From: Magnaporthiopsis rhizophila
Taxonomy: Eukaryota > Ascomycota > Sordariomycetes > Magnaporthales > Magnaporthaceae
NCBI GenBank assembly: GCA_003049465.1
Contig: PYSS01000033.1
Location: forward strand, 131,903 to 195,902
Reading direction: 5' to 3'
DNA: 64,000 nucleotides
Shown: positions 1 through 10,600 of the stretch, in pieces
How positions within the stretch are numbered: position 1 is the stretch's first letter
How the letters are laid out: each line of letters starts with the position of its first letter
Program-made: the position numbers and the translations under genes
The notes under the pieces: generated by a model
Databases searched by the model: none
The model's input: only the letters and a program-made list of their open reading frames with translations
What the model was told of the DNA's origin: nothing

Positions 1-545
1 GTGCTTCGAGGACGACGGCGCCGTCTACCTCGTGCGAGAGCGTGTCGGCGGCGTCACCATGGATGCCCTGGACGCCGACAGGCGCAAGGTGGTCGAGGCC
101 GAGCTGGAGAAGCTCCTGCAGACGATGAAAGCACTAAGATCGAGTGCGTGGGGCGGACCCTCCGGCCTTGTCAGTTCGCTTCGATTTTGATTCCTTCTGC
201 GGGTTTCCGTGAAGAAAAGGTGGCACGCTAATGTACCTATCTACATAGGTTGTCCCACCCTACCGTCTCTTGGCCAAGACCTATCGGCCGTGGGTGATGA
301 AGCGCAGACCGACCGAGGATCTCGTGTTTTGCCACAACGACTTGTCGACCCACAACGTCATCGTCGACCCGCAGACGCTCAAGGTCAAAGCCATCGTCGA
401 CTGGGAATACGCCGGCTTCTTCCCGGTCGAGTTCGAGGGCATGTTTTTCCGTCGTCTGGGCCCTTCGGTGGCCCTTGAGGGCGAGGTCGACGATGAAATG
501 GAGCTGCTGGCTATCATGCGGGCGAATCGGGATGAGACGGATTGA
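1..545 (+). CDS. APH-family phosphotransferase, 3' part (gene starts before the window)
   Basis: The C-terminal half of an aminoglycoside phosphotransferase (APH, PF01636)-type kinase-like protein. Two exons are visible: 2-169, entering in frame from outside, and 249-545 ending at TGA. The intron 170-248 has a GTCAGT donor, a GCTAATG branch-like site and an ACATAG acceptor, and it keeps phase 0. Exon 1 reads like the linker that precedes the active site and ends in GGPSGL. Exon 2 carries the Brenner-type catalytic loop CHNDLSTHNVIVD followed by the metal-binding IVDWEYAGF, so the catalytic Asp and Asn and the second metal Asp are intact. Fungal APH proteins of this kind are common and mostly uncharacterised; substrates may be small molecules or proteins, and an antibiotic-resistance role should not be assumed. 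The N-terminal lobe lies outside the window. Confidence 0.85.
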
Positions 546-799
546 TGGGGTGGGGAAAAACAGCTGCAAGAGGCCGGAATGGAACCAAGATAGCCATTGC
601 TTGGTCGGTGCCAGCTTCCATATAATCATGACCGGTCAGCCAATGATAATCAACGTGCAGGTATATGCCAGTGATAAGCACGGGATGCCTCGGGTGAATT
701 GCTGGCCAGAGGAAACTGTTTTGTGCTTCGTATTACTGCATATGGATCACATCTCGCTGATCCTGAGGGCTACCTTGCGATACCGAGGCACGCAAACCA

Positions 800-979
800 G
801 AGAACGTAGTCACCGCCCGCACCGACTCGGAGAGCGCCCGGCTCATCAGCTCCACCACCGATCCCAAGATCCCGCCCCTGGCCGAAACGCTGCAGGCCAT
901 GGAGGCGGACGGCGCCACGCCGGCCGAGATCAACGCCTACGAAGCCGCCTACTTGCGTGACACTTCCCTCGTCAACCGT
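800..979 (+). pseudogene. Relic of an isocitrate/2-methylisocitrate lyase-like gene
   Basis: In one frame (803 onward) about 60 codons read like the active-site-proximal part of the isocitrate lyase / methylisocitrate lyase family: ENVVTARTDSESARLISST, then PLAETLQAMEADGATPAEI, then NAYEAAYLRDTSLV. The stretch usually found between the first two (around RDHxFILGxT) is missing, and no upstream barrel or catalytic-loop sequence can be found nearby. The frame runs on into an A-rich tract and stops at 1064-1066. I read this as a truncated, internally deleted duplicate. The family assignment rests on remembered motifs; the decay is inferred from the missing parts. Confidence 0.6.
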
Positions 980-1062
980 AAAAAAAAAAGAAAAAAAGGA
1001 ATACAGCACAGGAAAAGTGGCCGTAGGCAAAGTTTTAATGCCTTGGTTAATCGGGAGGAAAT

Positions 1063-1160
1063 ATGAAGGAAATAAAGAAGGAAATCGGAAAAGAATTGGG
1101 AAAAGAAATTGAAAGGAAATAGGGAAAGAAGGAGGAAAGGAAAAGGAAAAGAAAGGTTGG
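1063..1160 (+). repeat. Polypurine (GGAAA-rich) tract
   Basis: About 100 nt almost entirely of A and G, built of irregular GGAAA/GAAAA/AAGGA units. It lies between the lyase relic and the leader of the next gene. It is a degenerate simple-sequence tract; no coding content is supported. Confidence 0.8.
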
Positions 1161-1164
1161 AAAA

Positions 1165-2534
1165 GGCTTCCCATGCTTATTTTCTAGTCTGCGTGCTGGG
1201 TTTGGTCGGTAGCCAAGGAGACCGGGCGCTGGCAGTTGGCTTCCCAGACACGATACCTAAAAATCAAATGAGAGTTGAAGCACTTTTCTGGTGGCCGTGT
1301 CAACTCTCGTTTAATTTTTTTGGCTACGCGCCAGAGTCGAGGTTGTACATGCACACCCTTTGTTTTTTTTCTTGTTTCTACTCCAGCACAACGGCCTTGT
1401 TTCCCGGCCATTCTCTCGAGCTGGTTCTCACCCAGAATTCAACCGAGAAGAAGTCGAGTCCGTTGATTGCTTACTGGCTGCGCACTGCCCCCCCGCGTCG
1501 CCGTCGTCAGCCTCGTCAGCCTCCTCACTTTATCGGGCACTTTTCTCCGCTCGTTATGGCACAGAATCTCTATTAGCGATGCTGACTGGTGGATTGCCGC
1601 GCCGCGCAGCCCGATCGAGTTTTCTATGCAGCGCCTTCCTTGGGGCCGACTGGCCGCAGACCTGTTTCAGGCCTCGAATTACGCCCAAGCGCCCGTTTCG
1701 AAACCATGCATGCCCTCTGCCTTCAACGCTTCGCGACAGCCCGGCGGCCCTGCCGCCATCTACGGATTTGGCGATGACATCTATACAAGCAACGGCAAAC
1801 GGCTGCCGCCGCCGTAGGATGGCGATGTGTCGAGGCAGCAGCAGCAGCAGCAGCATGATGAAAGTGCCCTCACGGCCGGCGGCGGTTATTTCAGCATGTC
1901 CGGGACTGGGGTGGGAACAGACTCCGCGGCCGCGGCAGCCGCTTTGTCCCAGGTTCCCCATGTTCCAGAGACGTCTGGGTCCAGGACCCCTCGTTCAAGC
2001 ACCGCGCGACAGCGGACAGAAAAGCAAGGAAAGCCCCTCCCCCAGCCGCGACTCAGCCCGGGTGCGGCCTCGTCAGGCAGCACGGTGCATTAGCAGCCGG
2101 AACCACGGCCGACGACCCCTGGGCTCATCGCCACAACCAACTTACCTTTTCCGGGAGGGGCTTGTCGTGTCGCACCCTGAACCAGGCGACGCTGCACCGT
2201 CCTTGGCCGGACACCATCATCCAGACACTCCCATCAACTTCACCCTCTGAACTGGTCTGCTCGTCTTCCGCCGTAGCCGCTCCGACTACCACTATCGCAG
2301 GCTCTACCCTCAACGGAAGTGGTTTCCTACCCAACCCCATCCGTCGAGGCAATCACAGCTACCGCAGCCGCCACCATCATAGCCAGCACGCGACCGCGGA
2401 CCATCCGCCCTCGGACATTCCGCCAAGACCAAGAAACGACGACCCAGTCATCACCACCCCTCCCGCCTCGCCTCCAGCCAGCCCGCCAAGCCGTCAGTAC
2501 TCGTCAGTCCAACCGCAACAGGGCTGCTGTCGCC
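1165..2534. other. Intergenic / probable 5' leader of the membrane-protein gene
   Basis: No gene can be supported. Several overlapping open frames are Pro/Ser/Arg-rich artefacts of the base composition. There is a short CAG run near 1835-1854 and pyrimidine-rich, C-rich sequence from about 2160 to 2530 that looks like a long leader. Confidence 0.5.
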
Positions 2535-4809
2535 ATGGCTGGCCATCTCCAAGAGTCCGAGGGGCTCCTTGCTCGGGAGCCCGAGAGCATGGGAGGGGAT
2601 TTGGAGGATTACATGTACGAGCAACCCGAGCCCAGATGGAGGCAACGTCTACAGAGGCGAGTGCCCTTTGTTCGCTCCAACCTCTGTCGAGGAATAGCCG
2701 TCGGGGTGGTTCTTCTCGCTATAACCGGCATTTTCTTTGCCGCCTCCGTAAAATCATTGCGTGACGGCGTCGTAGGTGTAAGTCATCGGCCGTACCACAC
2801 TCCAAAAGCACAGCTGAGGCGGTCCTTGATGGGCTCCTGGATATGACTGCATTAAACTGACGTGAACACAACGGTTGCAGACGCCTGCCCCAGTGCCAGG
2901 AGCCCAACAAGCTTCCGCCTTGGGATCTCCCGATGACCTGTCGAACCCTGATGTGCCAAGTCCCAAGCCCGAGGCGCAGAAACCTGTGCCAACGGCCTAC
3001 CCGCCGTTTGATCGCGAGCTCTCTTTCCCGGACGGCTCGCGGTGCAAGGATGGAGACTTTAAGAAGTCACAGAGCTACTTGCTGGATGTTGAGGCCGGCA
3101 AGACTCTGCTGGTGAAGGAAGCCACCCTCAAAGACACGGCAAACCGGGGAGCGGCCTTCGTGCGGGTCTATGGCGATGTCGTTTTCCGCAGGTCAGCTGA
3201 CGGCAATGCAGCAGCCACCGTCCAGCTCAGGGCCAACGACGAGAGCATCGTGGCGAGCCAGGACTTCGACTCGTCGACGCAGAGCCTGGTGATCAAGGCC
3301 CCGCACAAGATCCCCTGGAACGACAAGGAGCGGTCGCCATGCCTGCAAGTCCGCATCACCGTTGCCGTGCCCGAGGGCGCCAAACTCGACAGCCTCCAGG
3401 TCACCACGCAGAGTCTGGGTGTCAAGTTCCTCGACAACCTATCCATGAATGTCACGAAGTCCACCTTGGTCCGGACCGTTTCCGGTGTGGTTGGCGCGGC
3501 GGTCAACGGCGAGAACGATCTCCAGCAGCTTGCTCACCACGGCGCGCCGCACCACTTCCGCCTCGACTCCCGCTACGTCTCCATCAAGACCACGTCGGCC
3601 GACATTGTGGGCTCGTGGCCGCTGTTCGACCTGCTGGCGCTCGAGACCACGTCGGGCGTCATCAAGGCGGGCGTCGACCCGAAACCGGCGGACAAGGACA
3701 GGCCGCGCGACGCCAAGCTCTTGGTCAAGTCGACGTCTGGGAACGTCGAGTTCTGGGAGCCGGTGCACCAGGCGCGCCAGGTGCTGCTTCAGCAGCTGGA
3801 GCAGTCGGGGCAGGCCAACGTCATCGCCACGTCCCCGGCCCGGCCGGCCGAGGAGCTGCTGCCGCCTCGCGAGTACACGGTTGACGTGCACACGACGTCG
3901 GGCAGCATCAAGGGCGCCGTCGCCTTTACTTACTTGGCCCGCATCCGCTCCACCTCGGGCACCGTCGCCGTCGACCTCCTGCCTGTGCTGCCGGCCGAGC
4001 TCGCGGTGGAGCCGACGCGTTTCGCCAATCTCGAGACGACGTCGACGAGCGGCGCCACCGCCCTCCGCGTCCTTGAGCCGTTTTGGATCGAGGCCGACAA
4101 CAAGTTCAGCACGGCGCCGCCCCCAGCGCAGCTTGCCCCACCGCCGCAGCCGCCCGTCGTCTCGCCCGGCCAGCTCCTACCGCCCCTGAACAATCCAGGC
4201 CAGGACATGGGTGACCCGGAGCGCGGTATCGTGGTGCCCGTCGGCGGCGGTCCGGCGTTTAACGTCCCGCCCGCCAGGGGCCCGTCCACCATCGTCCCGC
4301 CGTCGCCGCTGCCGAACCAGAAGAAACGCAGCGGGATCGTCATAACGCCCGGCCAGGTCACCCCCCTGCGGAACCTCGGACACGGTTCGGAAGATCCGGA
4401 GCGCGGCATCGTCGTGCCCGTCGGCGGTGGTCCGGCCTTCAACGTCCCGCCGACCCTCGTACGGTCGTTGCCGAACCAGCCGGCCACGGCGTCGAGTAAA
4501 CGTGACCCGCCCGCGAGCGCCAACGCCGGCAAGTTCCTGCGCGTCTTCCGGTCCAAGCACAGCACCACCAGCGCCAACATTGGCGTGCGGCTTCCGGGCT
4601 GCTGGGAGGGCGACATCAACATCGCCACCCGGTCCGGCCGCATCGACATCGAGGGCAAAGACGTCAGGATCGTCAAGCAGGCCGAGGATCTGCCTGGGTT
4701 CAACAGGCATGTGGTCGCCCGCAAGGGCGACCAGGACAATGACCACAGCTCGCCCGTCACCATTACGACTGTTAGTGGGGATGCCGGGGTGGCTGTCGGT
4801 AAGGTTTAA
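2535..4809 (+). CDS. Single-pass membrane protein with DUF4097-like (putative adhesin) exterior
   Basis: Two exons, 2535-2777 and 2881-4809, give about 723 residues. The intron 2778-2880 (GTAAGT donor, TTGCAG acceptor) is phase 0. I chose ATG 2535 because the acidic cytosolic-looking N-terminus starts there; an in-frame ATG at 2319 would add 72 low-complexity residues. A hydrophobic segment (IAVGVVLLAITGIFFAAS, about residues 57-74) follows a basic stretch, suggesting a type II anchor. The rest has recurring ETTSG/KSTSG/HTTSGS/RSTSG turns, typical of the DUF4097 beta-helix fold, interrupted by a Pro-rich insert with a duplicated 20-residue motif (4213-4272 and 4393-4452). The function is unknown; a surface or cell-wall-facing role is inferred from the topology. 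Confidence 0.8.
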
Positions 4810-5352
4810 GAAAGGGCGGGAGGCTTTGTGTGATTTTGCTGTTCTGGTCTGGCCTGGCCAGCTGATTTACTTTGTTTTGGGGCGGCATTTTCCTTTTTAA
4901 CTCTGGGCGACTTGTCATACATTTCAGGATACGGGGAGGTGATTTTCTATTTAGTTACGCTGTATTTTCTTTCGTGGTACGCCCGTGTTCGGCCGCACCA
5001 CCTAGCTTGGTAGTTTGTACGAACTACTCGGTCTGCGCCCGTTACCCTCGCAACTTCAGAGTCGCGATCTTTTGGGTGTTCCGTTGCACAAAACTTCACA
5101 GAGACCGTCATTGGTGAGTACAGTACAACGCGGCAGGGCTTTTGCCAGTGCTACTCGTAACGGGTCGGCAAGACGAAATCGGAGGCGATGTCAAAGATTT
5201 TGTGATACCGAAACGGAGCAAGAGTTCAGGGTACAAAATGAAGTGCGAGGACATGTCCGTGGATAACTATCTAACGTCCCTGAGGCAGACATCCTGGCGC
5301 CACACCTCGCTCGTCCGCTCCCCTATCTATCCACCGACCTACCCAGCCGAAG
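4810..5352. other. Intergenic region
   Basis: The 3' flank of the membrane-protein gene and the 5' flank of the first Cys-rich gene. T-rich sequence lies at 4860-4990 and TATC/TACC-like units just before 5353. No gene seen. Confidence 0.5.
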
Positions 5353-5694
5353 ATGTGCAACTTTATATGGACAACCTGGAGGCACTGTCTCCGCGAGCCG
5401 GACCAGCACAAGATCCTGCTGGCCGTCGTGTTTTGCGACGACGTGCTCGACACCATGCCGCTGACCGACCGGGACCGGTCATGGCTCAGGAGGCCGCAGC
5501 AGCTGGCGTGCGAGCGGGTGCCGTCCAAGGTCGCGTTGGTGACCGCGTCCTGCACCAAGAAGACGGAGACCTGGCGGCCGCAGGGAAAATACACGTGCTG
5601 CCGCCCCTGCTGCAGGTTCATACTGGACAGGGACGATTTGTTGGGGCCGTGGTTGGATCTGGCGCGTCTACCGATGCCTCGGTCTGGGATGTAA
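5353..5694 (+). CDS. Small Cys-rich protein, tandem copy 1
   Basis: A single-exon frame of 113 codons starting MCNFIWTTW. Together with the gene at 6285 it forms a tandem pair: both share the start MCxxxWTTWxxC, then a LLAVxFCxDVLxTxP segment, then Cys-bearing sequence and a final DxLGPWLDL block. This copy has CCRPCC where the neighbour has CPVC, and it ends right after the LGPWLDL block, so it lacks the acidic tail of copy 2. The start MC-x-Y/F and spaced cysteines resemble the large family of small fungal proteins beginning MC-x-Y, of unknown function, some thought to bind zinc. No signal peptide is seen, so it is probably intracellular. Conservation between the copies is the main reason to think it is a gene. 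Confidence 0.6.
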   Translation: MCNFIWTTWRHCLREPDQHKILLAVVFCDDVLDTMPLTDRDRSWLRRPQQLACERVPSKVALVTASCTKKTETWRPQGKYTCCRPCCRFILDRDDLLGPWLDLARLPMPRSGM

Positions 5695-6105
5695 AGTGGG
5701 TGTGGTGAGACTCCCCATGATTTAACGCTGTGTATCATCTGGAGACCATGAGCTAAAGCCTGTGGTGATAGAGAAGATGTGTTTATGACTTATCACCTTT
5801 GCCCTGCCTGTCCTTGCCGCCGGCGCACTCACATATCGCCCTCGCAACAGGACAAAGAATCGCCCTTTGATAAATTATTTGCAGCAAACCCACGATCCAG
5901 ATACAAATACAATTCTTTTATCAAAATCAGAACTTGGTGCATGCTTTTTTGTTCCTTGCAGCACAATGGCCCCATTTCCGCTTTTCCATGCCGTCGCCTT
6001 GTTTGTGGTGCATTGTTCGTGCCTTCCGAGTCTGGAATATCGAATCTGATATCGGGTTTTCCAACGCAAATATGGAAGGAGCGCGTCTCGCGAGGCTCCT
6101 CAATG

Positions 6106-6150
6106 CCTACCTACCACCTATCTACCTACCTACCTACCTACCTACCTACC
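6106..6150 (+). repeat. TACC tetranucleotide microsatellite
   Basis: CTACCTACC-type units, partly interrupted (ACCTATC), about 45 nt long, in the leader of the second Cys-rich gene. Shorter versions occur at several other intergenic places in the window. Confidence 0.85.
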
Positions 6151-6284
6151 TCCCACCTCAGGTTGATTCCTACCTCGACATCGAACCGACCCAGGCACCG
6201 ACCGAACCGGGACACAACCACCACGCTACCACCGCCATCCGCCTTCTTTTTAAAGATCGCCACAAGGGAAAACGACCGCCGACA

Positions 6285-6872
6285 ATGTGCCAGTACGTGT
6301 GGACGACATGGTCCCTCTGCATGGAGCTGCCCAACCACGCGCGCCTGCTGGCCGTCACCTTCTGCAACGACGTGCTCCACACGCTCCCCGAGGCTGAGCG
6401 GCCGCGGTTCGAGGGCACGCACCAGGTGGGCACGGCCAAGATGCCCAAGAGGATCGAGGAGTTCACCTGGGCCTGCAGGCGCAAGATCGAGACGCTCAAG
6501 ACGCAGACGCGCACGGCGACCTGCCCGGTCTGCTTCAACGAGGACGTGCTGGAGGACAGGGACGTCCTGGGCCCGTGGCTGGACCTGGACGAGCTCCCCC
6601 TGGCTGGCGTCATCTCGACCAGGGACTACTGGCGCCAGCTCCTGCGACAGCCCGAGTTCCATTTCCTCTGGCTCGTCGACATGCCGATCCTCGAGAACGA
6701 TGTCACCCTCACGTCGCCTGCGCCTCAGACCCTCTCCCTCGACGACGAGCCGGCCCAGAGCGACGACGCCGCTGCCGAGCCGCCCCAGACGCGGGACATC
6801 CCTCAGCCGCCTCGCCCTTACACCCCTCTGCATCTCAAGCTGGCCGAGGAGGAGGAGGAGAACGAGCAGTGA
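6285..6872 (+). CDS. Small Cys-rich protein, tandem copy 2
   Basis: A frame of 195 codons starting MCQYVWTTW, paralogous to the gene ending at 5694. Conserved pieces in order: MCQYVWTTWSLC, LLAVTFCNDVLHTLP, a basic helix-like KRIEEFTWACRRKIETLK, then the knuckle-like CPVCFNEDVLED and RDVLGPWLDL. The last 80 residues have no counterpart in copy 1: a DYWRQLLRQPEFHFLW segment and then a low-complexity Pro/Glu-rich end. The start is the first ATG giving the motif shared with copy 1; the open frame runs further upstream through the TACC repeat, which is unlikely to be translated. The paired cysteines suggest metal binding. The function is unknown. Confidence 0.7.
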   Translation: MCQYVWTTWSLCMELPNHARLLAVTFCNDVLHTLPEAERPRFEGTHQVGTAKMPKRIEEFTWACRRKIETLKTQTRTATCPVCFNEDVLEDRDVLGPWLDLDELPLAGVISTRDYWRQLLRQPEFHFLWLVDMPILENDVTLTSPAPQTLSLDDEPAQSDDAAAEPPQTRDIPQPPRPYTPLHLKLAEEEEENEQ

Positions 6873-7680
6873 ATCCCGGTTGGGTTTGATCACGGTGAGC
6901 TAGCTTAGCGCCTTGTTCCTTAAAATTCATCATTTCACGACCCCAATGCTAATTCACCGGACTTAATTACACAGCAACAACACCAGTGACTTTCAAATTG
7001 GGCTTTGCATCAGATAGTTGGACGTCTTGCCCTGCTCTTACTTGAAACGGGTGACTGGCATGGAGGTGCCGAACAAGGAGATACAGGACGGGAGGGTGGT
7101 TTTTTTTTTTTTTTTTTTTTGGTAGATAGGGTCATACAAACCAGATCGAGATGGACGTACAGAGCAAAAACAAAATATAAAAACCAGATCAAAGGACCTT
7201 GCTAGTGAAATGTCGCGCAAATAAGCACCGTAAATTACACAGCATTATAACATTATATTTTATTCGTATTTTATTTATTTCTTATTTACATTTGCTCACA
7301 TCCAGTTTATATCCTATCCAAATCTTATCCATATTCTATACATGTCCTATTTAAAACAGCAATGTAATGCAAATTTGTTTCGATATGTACCCTTACGTGG
7401 GCGTTATAATCGAGCTGGGTTTTGCGGAATATCTGCTGTTGCGGCAATACCCGGGGCCTTTTAGACTCCGACGAAAGGCGCTGGGGCGTTGGGCGCCGGC
7501 GGGGGCGCGAGGCACCGGAGAGATGGTCGTTATCGCAATGACTCTTCGGATTCCCCAAACACTCCATTTATTGGCTTTTTTTTTTTTTTTCTCTCCCTTG
7601 TCTGCTTCGCAAAATCCTACCCTCGAGCATTCAAGTCATGTGGGTACCTACTGAGTGGCACCCCGGTCGTGACCCACCCG
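6873..7680. other. Intergenic region with poly-T tracts
   Basis: Lies between convergent genes. It contains T tracts at about 7100-7120 and 7576-7590 and an AT-rich stretch at 7220-7370. No gene is supported; the long plus-strand frame from 7489 runs antisense through the HET gene and is a shadow. Confidence 0.5.
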
Positions 7681-10600
7681 TTATTGACAGCACGCGTCCT
7701 GGCATGTCCCGTCCTCGACGACCGGCCCATCAACAACCCAGACCTGGTCGCCAGGCATTTCTTCCACCTCGATCTCATAGGGGAACTGAAAAGGGAGTGT
7801 CTTCCAAACGTCGGCCCTTTTGCCGTCCCCGAGGAACTCCTTGGTCACCTCTTCCAGGCGGCCCTCGGCGTCCTGGTCCAGCGCCGCCTGGGCCGCCCGC
7901 TTCATCTCGTCCTTGAGCGCCGCGATGAGACGCTCGCACTCGGCGTCCTCCGGATCCGGGTCTGCGCCGCCCGGCTGGCCGTCCAGAAACCGGAGCAGCT
8001 CCCGGTTGACGTCGGACGCGAAGACCTCGGCCGCCACGGCGCGGAGCCGGTCCATGCCCGGCCACACGGCGGCGGGCAGCGGGCTCATGGTCACGGTGAG
8101 GCATGCGTGCACGTGCTGCTGCGTGGCGGCGGCGGCTTCTTTCCCATCGTTTTGAATGGTGGTGGCTTCGTCCTGGACTCTAGCGAGCAGGTGGACCGAG
8201 TCGGACTGCTGACCCGACATGAACTCGTCGTTGCGGACGTCTCTGATGAGCACAAGCCCCGCCGCTGCCCCGTTGTTGTTTTCTCCGTCCTTGGAAACAC
8301 TCAGCAGCGGGCGAGCCAGCTCGTTAAATATGGGCTGCGACGGCCGTTCCCCTTCCCTGGGCCTTTTTTTATCCGCCCTGAGCAGCCCCTCGTCATTCTT
8401 CTCATACTCTTCCCACGTCCAGTCCGCAATGTGCTCCCCGCGCACCTGATCCGCCAGCGAGAACCAACGACCCGTGCGGACGTCGCGGCAGAACAGGTTC
8501 GATTCGACAACGTGCCGCGTCACCAGGCTCCAGGGCCAGACCCTCCCGCTGCCCACGCTGCCACCCCGGTCGCCCCACGGTTTAAGGCGGATGCGCGTCC
8601 CCGGGAACGAGACCTTGAGCCCGCGCGGCGTCACGGTCCCGAGGTAGTCCCTGCCGCCGCCGCTGCTGCCATCATCCCCAGCCTTGGAAAACCAGAACCG
8701 GGTCGTCGCGCTGATGAAGCTGATTCCCGTCTCGAGGCGCGGCAGCAGGGACCTGGGCGCCCAGCGCCACCCAGCCAGCGACGCGAGGCCCAGGCGCTGG
8801 TCGTTGTGGAAGATGACGCGTGCCGGGAAGCGGTCGGCGCCCCGGGCGGCGACCTTTTGCCACACCAGCGCCATGCGCTGCTGGCGGCACGGCCTGGCCG
8901 TAGAGCGGTCCACGAGGTCGTGGGGATCGAGAGAGAGCAGGGTGGCGATGCAGAGGGGCTCGTCGCTCGCGACGGAGACTGATCGAAAGTATAGGCACGA
9001 CTGCAGGGCCTCGAGCCCCGAGAGGGCGTGGTCGGCGGCCTCTCCCGATGCGGGCCGGGGCTTGCAGAGACTGCCCAGGCGGTGCATCTCGAGCAGCACC
9101 GAGTCCGAGATGACCTTGTACCGCAGATCAGCAGTCGCAAAGGCTGAAAGCCTGGCGGCCTCGACGTTTAAGCTGATGGCCTTGTCCCTGAACTGGAAAT
9201 ACAAGGATTTGGCCAAAGCGCCCTCTTGGAGCGTCCACAGCCGCCTCATCCAAGTGGTCAGGCCCACGATTCGCAAGCAGTTCTCGGCGGTTTTGGCCGG
9301 CCCGTCGCCCGCGGCCTCAAAGGCGGAGATTGCCTTGTCGAGGACCAGGACGTGATCCGCTTGGATGTAAACGTCGGCTATGCGTTCGAGCGCGATATTC
9401 TTCTCCGCGAGGTCGATGGGGCAGCAAAGGGTGTCTATCCAAAACCAATAGTCCCCTGGGCCCGAAAGAGTTTGCTCGTTGCCGCCGCCTGTTTCGTTAT
9501 TGACATCAGGAGGCGGGAGCTTCCGTATCAGCTGTGCTAGCCGGTATATCTGGCACGACTGGAGGGCGTTGGCCGTCTGGTTGCCCAGACCATCTGCCCA
9601 TACCTGGAGCGAGTCGTTAGTACATGCCATGCCCAAATGGAGACAAGACCGGAATCGAAAGCGACTCACGTGCGACAAGGCAATATAGCGCTTGTCTGGT
9701 GTGTGTTCTTCAACGTGCACCGTGACTGTGCCCTCTCCTCCGCCGCCGTTATCCCCAACCACCTTTAGCCAAAGCACCGGGAAACTGTTGCCCTCTCGCA
9801 AGATGCTCTTGACCTCGTCCTGGTTCACTCCAAGAATCTCGCATCCGCTGCATCCCTCGGCGTGCGTCAGCTTGTAGGTGCGTGGATCAATCTGGCCGGC
9901 CAGGCACATTTGCAGCCCGCACCCCGCGTGTGAGAACTCCCCGCCCCCGACGGTGGGCGCCGGCGGCTTTCGCATGCGGCTTAGGAACTGCCTCGTCGCC
10001 AGCCCGTAAAACGTTTGCCGCACCCTCTCCACGTCGCTTCTACACCACCCGCCGCCTCCTCCCCTTTCCGGCCCGGCCGCGTCGCCGGAGCCGCCGTACG
10101 GACGCTGGCCGCCCCAGATGCCGGCCCCGCCGCGGACGGCGTCCCGCGGCAGGCCAAACGCCGGGGCCAGCACCTGCAGCAGCGAGGTGCAAAGCTCGCC
10201 AAGCGCCGCGATGGAGACCCCGATCGACGCGCGGAAGCCGGCAGCCTGCTCCGGGGTCGCGGTGCTGAGGTAGCCGACCATACCGTTGACGAGGCGGAGG
10301 GCATCGTAGAAGCGGTTCACGTAGGCAACCAGCGCGTCGGGGCCGCTGGCCGTGTGCCTGCGCCGGAAGTGCTCGATGATCGTCTGCGCCTCTTGCGGGT
10401 CGTCCAGGATGGCGGCGGTGAGGTACCTTTCTCCCTGCGTGGGTGTCGCTGCCGCTGCCGCTGCCGCTGCTCCTGGGCCGCCTCCCTCCAAAGACTCGGC
10501 CGCGGCGGGCCCGATGAATTTGGCGTACAGCGCCTCGATCCCGGCCGTCTTCGAGTCGGACGTCGACACGGTCGCGGCCGCGGACCCGCCACCACAGCCA

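Noticed and set aside
7489..8982. 497-codon plus-strand frame
   Set aside because: Antisense to the HET gene's second exon and starting within a poly-T region; no family motif.
9604..9669. Read-through of the HET gene intron as 22 extra codons
   Set aside because: The stretch has GTGAGT, TACTAAC and CTCCAG, and removing it restores the HET motif YIALSHVWADG.
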